Assembly: GCA_964520495.1 (NCBI GenBank) | Contig: CAZFMZ010000010.1 | Span: 1 to 10,627 of the forward strand | Length of the DNA: 10,627 nt | Direction of reading: 5' to 3' | From: UBA1020 sp964520495 | GTDB taxonomy: Bacteria > Patescibacteriota > Saccharimonadia > Saccharimonadales > Saccharimonadaceae | Shown: positions 6,586-10,627 of the stretch, one piece after another | Numbering within the stretch: position 1 is the first letter of the stretch | Layout of the letters: each line of letters begins with the position of its first letter | The notes under the pieces: generated by a model | The model's database searches: none | Seen by the model: the letters and a program-made list of their open reading frames with translations, nothing else | What the model was told of the DNA's origin: nothing | Position numbers and translations under genes: made by a program

Positions 6586-6591
6586 TACAAT
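6586..6591 (+). promoter_or_regulatory. -10 box of the membrane protein / ClpC-like unit (leaderless)
   Basis: TACAAT is followed by AAGCAC and ATG 6598, matching the 6-base spacing seen upstream of other genes here. No clear -35 box or TGn extension is visible. Confidence 0.5.
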
Positions 6592-6597
6592 AAGCAC

Positions 6598-6981
6598 ATG
6601 GTTATCGTGTGGGCGCTCACCTGGTGGTATGGCTCCGGCTGGAAGCAGTGTCTTTTAGGTATGAGAGATCGCTTGGCCGCCTCATACGACTACTTCTCGT
6701 TCGAGCTGTTGGTCCGAACGTTATTCTCACCGTATCGCCAGATCTCCGCAGGCAAGATTCGCGGTCCGATTGGGGCGCAGCTTCGAGCTTTCGTCGATAG
6801 GCAAATTTCACGGGTCATTGGTGCGGTAGTCCGTACTATCTTGATTATTACGGGATTATTCTGGCTCTCTGTTCAATTACTCGTTGGAACGCTCATGCTA
6901 GTAGCATGGACCGTGGTGCCGCTGTTACCATTTGTCGGCTTTATTCTGATGCTCTCAGGCTGGGTACCGTCATGGCGGTAA
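6598..6981 (+). CDS. Small conserved-looking membrane protein, partner of the ClpC-like ATPase
   Basis: I cannot name the family. The 127-residue product starts with an aromatic hydrophobic segment (MVIVWALTWWYGSGWK). A middle part, FSFELLVRTLFSPYRQIS (33-50), resembles a re-entrant or amphipathic helix before a basic linker. Two hydrophobic segments follow at about 75-97 and 100-122, with a short end GWVPSWR. ATG 6598 is chosen because a TACAAT box lies 6 bases upstream. The frame is open further upstream, but that part overlaps the pilin gene and reads unnaturally. The stop TAA 6979-6981 lies inside the start of the ClpC-like gene (10-base overlap), which suggests translational coupling and a shared complex. 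My inference is that it helps seat or regulate the ATPase at the membrane. Confidence 0.8.
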   Translation: MVIVWALTWWYGSGWKQCLLGMRDRLAASYDYFSFELLVRTLFSPYRQISAGKIRGPIGAQLRAFVDRQISRVIGAVVRTILIITGLFWLSVQLLVGTLMLVAWTVVPLLPFVGFILMLSGWVPSWR

Positions 6982-9425
6982 GGTTCGAATACCACGCACC
7001 CAGGGCAACGAAGGCTCGCCTCGGACGACATATTGGTGGTCTGATGCGACGACTACTCATCGTGACAACGGTAGTAACGGTTATCAGTGGAGCGGCTATC
7101 GTGGTCGCGGGGGCATCCATTGGTTGGTTTGTGCTATCACTTGCGGCTTGGCCGGCCATGATAGTGAAATGGCACGACGGTGAATTACGACGTTTACCGC
7201 CCGGCTCACATCCGGAAAAGATAGCAGACTTACTTGAAACGCCGGTGCTTTCTCATTTGCCAGAACACCCGACGCCTCAGGACATCGCCAGGGCGGTGCC
7301 GCAAGCCCCAGGAGGGCTATTCTTCGGGGTGCGCTTTGGGGTAACCCCTAATTTCCTGACGCAGATTGCCAGCAATGAACCGTCCGACACACAAGTGATA
7401 TGGCAAACCGCTCTGCGGCTACGTGAGGAGCTCGGCGAATCTGAAGTAACGGCAGGCATGCTCATATACGCGTTGCTCGACGCCTTTCCGGATCACGACG
7501 CGGTACTGGCTCATAACCACCTTGGGCTCGAAGACATTAAGAAAGGCATCCTGTGGCAGCGTCACCTAGATGATTTGATTCACAAGCACTCTAAACCAAA
7601 GCGTACCGGCGGGGTGGCACGTGACTGGTCCTTCGGCTACACGCCCCTGCTTAGTCGGTTCGGCCAGAACATTAGCGAGCAGATAGCGGCTGGCGGCCTA
7701 TTAAATGTCGGTTTGGAATCACACGAGGAAGCGCTTGAACAGCTGATTGACACGTTCTCGACTAGTGGTCGACAGAATGTCGCGCTAGTGGGTGCGACAG
7801 GTGCAGGAAAGACCACCGTCGTGCATGCCTTCGCCGAACAATTGCTTGATGCCTCGTCGAAACTTTCAGCTGATCTGAAGTTTCGGCAAGTCGTCATGCT
7901 TGATTCAGCCTCACTCATATCCGCAGCGCCTGGGCGTGGCGAGATAGAACAGCTGATTACCAGTATTTTTTCTGAAGCATATGCCGCCAAGAATATCATC
8001 CTCTGCCTGGACGACGCCCAGCTATTCTTTGAAGAGGGTATCGGTTCCGTCGATCTTTCAAACGTGCTTTTGCCTATTATCGAGGCGGGGAGACTTCGCA
8101 TCATTCTAGCGATGGACGAGCAACGCTTCCTGCAAATTTCGCAGCGCAACAGCTCGCTAGTTAACGCATTGAACCGTGTCAATATCGCGCCTGCTACCAA
8201 GGATGAAACGATTGCGGTCATGCAAGACCAGTTGGTACTGCTGGAATTTGCTCGCAAGGTCACGTATACGTATCAGGCACTAGATGAATCTTATCGTCTC
8301 AGTGAGCGATATGTACACGATCTGGCTATGCCGGGCCGGGCATTAAAGCTGCTCGAAGCCGCTGCCGGCTATAGTGAAAAGGGGCTGGTCACGATGAACT
8401 CAGTTCAGCAGGCGATTGAGCAGACAATGGGCATTAAGATATCAGTTGCTTCGGATGGGGACGAACGAGACAAGCTACTTAACCTTGAACAGTTGATACA
8501 TGAACGGATGGTTAACCAGACCCGGGCGGTCGAGGTAGTGAGTGATGCACTCCGGCGCGCACGCGCGGGCGTACGCAATCAGAACCGTCCCATTGGTACC
8601 TTCCTCTTTCTTGGTCCTACCGGGGTGGGTAAGACCGAGCTTGCCAAAGCACTCGCAGACGTATATTTTGATGGTGAACAACGCATGATTCGCCTGGATA
8701 TGAATGAGTATGTGCGCAACGAAGATGTGGCGAGGCTCATCGCGGACGGCGCCGACGATCCGACCAGCCTGACTGCCCAAGCCATGAAGCAGCCGTTCAG
8801 CGTAGTACTACTCGATGAGATTGAGAAGGCGCACCCGAACGTACTAACGACACTATTACAGCTGCTCGATGAAGGCATCTTACGTGACATTAAGAACCGT
8901 GAAGTCAGTTTCCGTGACGCGATTATTATTGCTACAAGTAATGCCGGGGCTGATCGCATCAGGGAATATATCGAACGCGGCTATAAGCTGGAACAATTCG
9001 AGCAGCAATTCGTTGACGAGCTCATCAACACTAATCAATTCAGGCCAGAGTTTTTGAACAGATTCGATGAAATTGTGACATTCCGTCCGCTTGGAAAAGC
9101 CGAGCTGGTACAGGTTGTTGATCTGATGGTCGCAGGCGTCAATAAGACGCTTGCGATCCAGAAGGTGCGCGTAGAGGTCGAGCAGGAAGCAAAAGAACTA
9201 TTAGTAGATAAGGGGTATGATCCGCGGCTGGGCGCACGGCCAATGCGTCGAGTCGTACAACGCGCAGTCGAGAATACTGTCGCGAAGCAGATGCTTGCCG
9301 GGCAGGTTATGCCGGGCTCTACCGTTACTATCACCGCAGCGCAAGTGGCAGATATTCTGGGTGCACGAGACCAGGCGGATCAGATAGCTGCGACCACCCG
9401 AATTGATGATGAAACGTCAGTCTAG
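6972..9425 (+). CDS. Membrane-anchored ClpC-like double AAA+ ATPase
   Basis: The 817-residue protein has two N-terminal membrane helices (about 27-44 and 48-65) and a degenerate Clp N-domain-like region (about 110-205). Two AAA+ domains follow. D1 has Walker A GATGAGKTT (274-282), Walker B IILCLDDAQ (342-350) and a small subdomain with LSERYVHDLAMPGRALKLLE. D2 has RPIGTFLFLGPTGVGKTE with Walker A at 548-556, Walker B VVLLDEIE (611-618), sensor 1 ATSN (654-657), arginine finger R697 in FLNRFDE and sensor 2 GAR (754-756). No ClpB-type middle domain or ClpP-binding [LIV]GF loop is evident. The aromatic pore loops are missing in both rings: APGRGE (319-324) replaces KYRGE in D1, and ADGADDPTSL (591-600) replaces the GYVG segment in D2. 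ATG 6972 is preferred for its coupling to the preceding stop. An in-frame ATG at 6906 would run inside the neighbour's membrane segment. Confidence 0.9.
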   Translation: MAVRFEYHAPRATKARLGRHIGGLMRRLLIVTTVVTVISGAAIVVAGASIGWFVLSLAAWPAMIVKWHDGELRRLPPGSHPEKIADLLETPVLSHLPEHPTPQDIARAVPQAPGGLFFGVRFGVTPNFLTQIASNEPSDTQVIWQTALRLREELGESEVTAGMLIYALLDAFPDHDAVLAHNHLGLEDIKKGILWQRHLDDLIHKHSKPKRTGGVARDWSFGYTPLLSRFGQNISEQIAAGGLLNVGLESHEEALEQLIDTFSTSGRQNVALVGATGAGKTTVVHAFAEQLLDASSKLSADLKFRQVVMLDSASLISAAPGRGEIEQLITSIFSEAYAAKNIILCLDDAQLFFEEGIGSVDLSNVLLPIIEAGRLRIILAMDEQRFLQISQRNSSLVNALNRVNIAPATKDETIAVMQDQLVLLEFARKVTYTYQALDESYRLSERYVHDLAMPGRALKLLEAAAGYSEKGLVTMNSVQQAIEQTMGIKISVASDGDERDKLLNLEQLIHERMVNQTRAVEVVSDALRRARAGVRNQNRPIGTFLFLGPTGVGKTELAKALADVYFDGEQRMIRLDMNEYVRNEDVARLIADGADDPTSLTAQAMKQPFSVVLLDEIEKAHPNVLTTLLQLLDEGILRDIKNREVSFRDAIIIATSNAGADRIREYIERGYKLEQFEQQFVDELINTNQFRPEFLNRFDEIVTFRPLGKAELVQVVDLMVAGVNKTLAIQKVRVEVEQEAKELLVDKGYDPRLGARPMRRVVQRAVENTVAKQMLAGQVMPGSTVTITAAQVADILGARDQADQIAATTRIDDETSV

Positions 9426-9706
9426 CTAGTTTGCTTACTGAGGGAACGGGACTGTCTGCGGATGAATAGCTGGATTGCTACAAACGCCGCTAGGTAGCCA
9501 CTTAGCACTAAGCAGCGGTAGTCGAGTGGATGATGGAGTAATAGCACCGTGCCAGCAGCAAGTCCGCCACTTGTGCCGATGATGTTCGCAAGCTGGACAC
9601 GTCTGGGGACATGAAATGAGAAGATAGCCAGTAGCAACGTGAGGCTTGTCACCAGTAAGGACGCTGACATGAGAGCGATGTGCCCGATGAGTAGGAGGGT
9701 TATCAT
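9422..9706 (-). CDS. Small three-helix membrane protein
   Basis: The family is not recognised. The 94 residues hold three hydrophobic segments, at about 5-30, 36-56 and 63-82. They are separated by a basic turn (FHVPRRVQ) and an HHPLDYR loop, and the polar basic tail is RRQSRSLSKQTS. TATAAT (9718-9713) lies 6 bases before the ATG, so this gene probably has its own leaderless transcript although it follows the EEP gene by only 14 bases. Its TAG stop (9424-9422) interlocks with the TAG stop of the convergent ClpC-like gene in CTAG. Confidence 0.75.
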   Translation of the reverse strand: MITLLLIGHIALMSASLLVTSLTLLLAIFSFHVPRRVQLANIIGTSGGLAAGTVLLLHHPLDYRCLVLSGYLAAFVAIQLFIRRQSRSLSKQTS

Positions 9707-9712
9707 GCCCTT

Positions 9713-9718
9713 ATTATA
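9713..9718 (-). promoter_or_regulatory. -10 box of the small membrane protein (leaderless)
   Basis: A perfect TATAAT on the minus strand is followed by AAGGGC and ATG 9706. It lies in the 14-base gap after the EEP stop, so any -35 element would be inside the EEP coding region. Confidence 0.55.
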
Positions 9719-9720
9719 GC

Positions 9721-10551
9721 CTATACGGTTTCAGTTGCCTTCGATGATTCAACGGTGGCCCACAGGCCGATGTGATCACTGGGGCCGGAAGGAGGGATGC
9801 CAGTCGCTGCGTTTGGACGACTGTTGAAGCAACCTGCGGCCACGACGGTCAATCCACGCACAGATATATCATCGATTGAGACCCCTCCGTTTGAATAGAG
9901 CAAGCGTTTTATCGAACTGTCGCCAGCCATCACGGCGGCGTATTCTCTGGTTGGATAGGTGCGTGGCAGCTTCTGACCGGTGAGCGTATGTGCCGATTCA
10001 AACCCGGCTGCATGCAGGTGCCGACGCGAAGGTTCGAGGGGGTGCGCGTTCGTATCGCCGAGGAGGATGGCCATCGGTTCATCGGCCACAGCTTCAAGGA
10101 TGATGTCCATTTGCTCAGTACGTTTACTGATGTCCTTCGGTCCGCTCCGGAGATGATACGTCACCAGTGCTACCTCACCCACCATGGTCTTCACGGCCAG
10201 TCGCTGATCGCCAATATCGATTGGTTCGCTATGGTCAACCAACTCCCCGAAGAAACCGACATGCTCACCGTGACGGCCGCGCGCTGCTCCTTTATAGAGC
10301 GGGAGGTTATGCTCATACCAGAACCCCGGATTGAAGCCAAGCCGTGTCGCAATCTTCTCACCAGTGTGATGGTCACCGTCTCGCTGAACTTCCTGCAGGC
10401 CAACCACATCGCATGTACCTTCGAACGATTCGAACGCAGCAACCATAGAATTGACCCGTTCGTGTTGCGGCTTAATAAGACCGGCCGAAGTGCGACCTTT
10501 GTCGAGCAGGACGTTCCAGGTAAGGACATTGAAACGGGTAATTGTGTTCAT
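9721..10551 (-). CDS. Endonuclease/exonuclease/phosphatase (EEP) family protein
   Basis: This metal-dependent phosphoesterase superfamily includes AP endonucleases, DNase I-like nucleases, deadenylases and inositol or lipid phosphatases; the substrate cannot be read from the sequence. The 276 residues contain the full catalytic set. N13 is in VLTWNVL, metal ligand E54 in GLQEVQ, and H133 in TYHLR. D166 and N168 are in GDTNAH, and D259-H260 are in the terminal GPSDH motif. No signal peptide or membrane helix is present, so it probably acts in the cytoplasm. ATG 10551 begins only 14 bases after the tRNA-Arg CCA end, with no Shine-Dalgarno sequence. It is probably co-transcribed with that tRNA. 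The stop is TAG at 9721-9723. Confidence 0.92.
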   Translation of the reverse strand: MNTITRFNVLTWNVLLDKGRTSAGLIKPQHERVNSMVAAFESFEGTCDVVGLQEVQRDGDHHTGEKIATRLGFNPGFWYEHNLPLYKGAARGRHGEHVGFFGELVDHSEPIDIGDQRLAVKTMVGEVALVTYHLRSGPKDISKRTEQMDIILEAVADEPMAILLGDTNAHPLEPSRRHLHAAGFESAHTLTGQKLPRTYPTREYAAVMAGDSSIKRLLYSNGGVSIDDISVRGLTVVAAGCFNSRPNAATGIPPSGPSDHIGLWATVESSKATETV

Positions 10552-10565
10552 ATCGTAAATAAGTT

Positions 10566-10627
10566 TGGTACACCCGAGAGGATTCGAACCTCTGGCCTTT
10601 GGTACCGGAAACCAACGCTCTATCCAG
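10566..10627 (-). tRNA. tRNA-Arg (anticodon CCG), partial at window edge
   Basis: The visible 62 bases run from the D loop to the 3' end; about 15 bases of the 5' side lie outside. The anticodon stem TTGGT/ACCAA encloses the loop TTCCGGT, giving anticodon CCG (10608-10606), which reads the Arg codon CGG. A 5-base variable loop and a T arm AGAGG/CCTCT with loop TTCGAAT follow. The acceptor strand CGGGTGT, discriminator A and encoded CCA (10568-10566) complete it. Confidence 0.93.

Noticed and set aside
6502..6597. N-terminal extension of the 127-residue membrane protein
   Set aside because: It overlaps the pilin gene's 3' end and the TACAAT box, and it reads as random sequence; ATG 6598 has the promoter spacing seen elsewhere.
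6906..6971. 22-residue extension of the ClpC-like protein
   Set aside because: It runs inside the neighbour's membrane-helix coding sequence and has no start signal; ATG 6972 overlaps the upstream stop.
7637..8263. 208-codon minus-strand frame inside the ClpC-like gene
   Set aside because: It lies opposite the conserved D1 ATPase domain, has Ser/Ala-rich composition, and shows no start signal or recognisable motif.
1..10627. CRISPR array, insertion sequence, prophage or defence island
   Set aside because: No regularly spaced repeats, transposase, integrase or attachment-site repeat was seen, and the tRNA genes are not flanked by duplicated ends.

Overview
The window looks like chromosomal housekeeping DNA from a small-genome bacterium of the Patescibacteria (CPR), most likely Saccharibacteria (TM7). 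The supporting signs are a MurT-GatD pair in a very compact genome, a type IV pilin, a drastically shortened TsaB, a membrane-anchored ClpC-like AAA+ protein, and genes that overlap or nearly touch. TGA is used as a stop (murT) and all tryptophans are TGG, so the genetic code is standard and not the recoded SR1/Gracilibacteria code. The taxonomic call is inference from gene content, not a database match.

Layout. Bases 1-47 hold the tail of an upstream reading frame, followed by tsaB (tRNA t6A modification). A 212-base leader precedes rny (RNase Y), whose likely terminator lies inside the convergent gene for a four-helix membrane protein. A DJ-1/PfpI family gene follows, then a tRNA-Pro(TGG) on the minus strand with its own promoter and terminator. 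Next is bcp (thiol peroxidase), convergent with the murT-gatD operon (amidation of lipid II glutamate). Divergent from murT is a type IV pilin gene. It is followed by a two-gene unit: a 127-residue membrane protein and a membrane-anchored double-AAA+ ClpC-like ATPase. On the minus strand at the end lie a three-helix small membrane protein, an endonuclease/exonuclease/phosphatase (EEP) family protein, and a partial tRNA-Arg(CCG).

Themes. At least six genes have a TATAAT-like -10 box 6-7 bases upstream of the ATG and no Shine-Dalgarno sequence, which predicts leaderless transcripts. Genes inside operons or with longer leaders (tsaB, rny, the DJ-1 gene, gatD) have a clear Shine-Dalgarno sequence. 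Two convergent gene pairs share their stop codons in a 4-base palindrome.

The strongest candidate for something undescribed is the 6598-9425 pair. The ClpC-like protein keeps an intact second ATPase domain but has lost the aromatic pore-loop residues of both rings and the first-domain sensor, and it carries N-terminal membrane helices. It may be a membrane-bound remodelling machine rather than a threading unfoldase. A zinc-ribbon-less MurT and a minimal TsaB are further departures from the textbook families.
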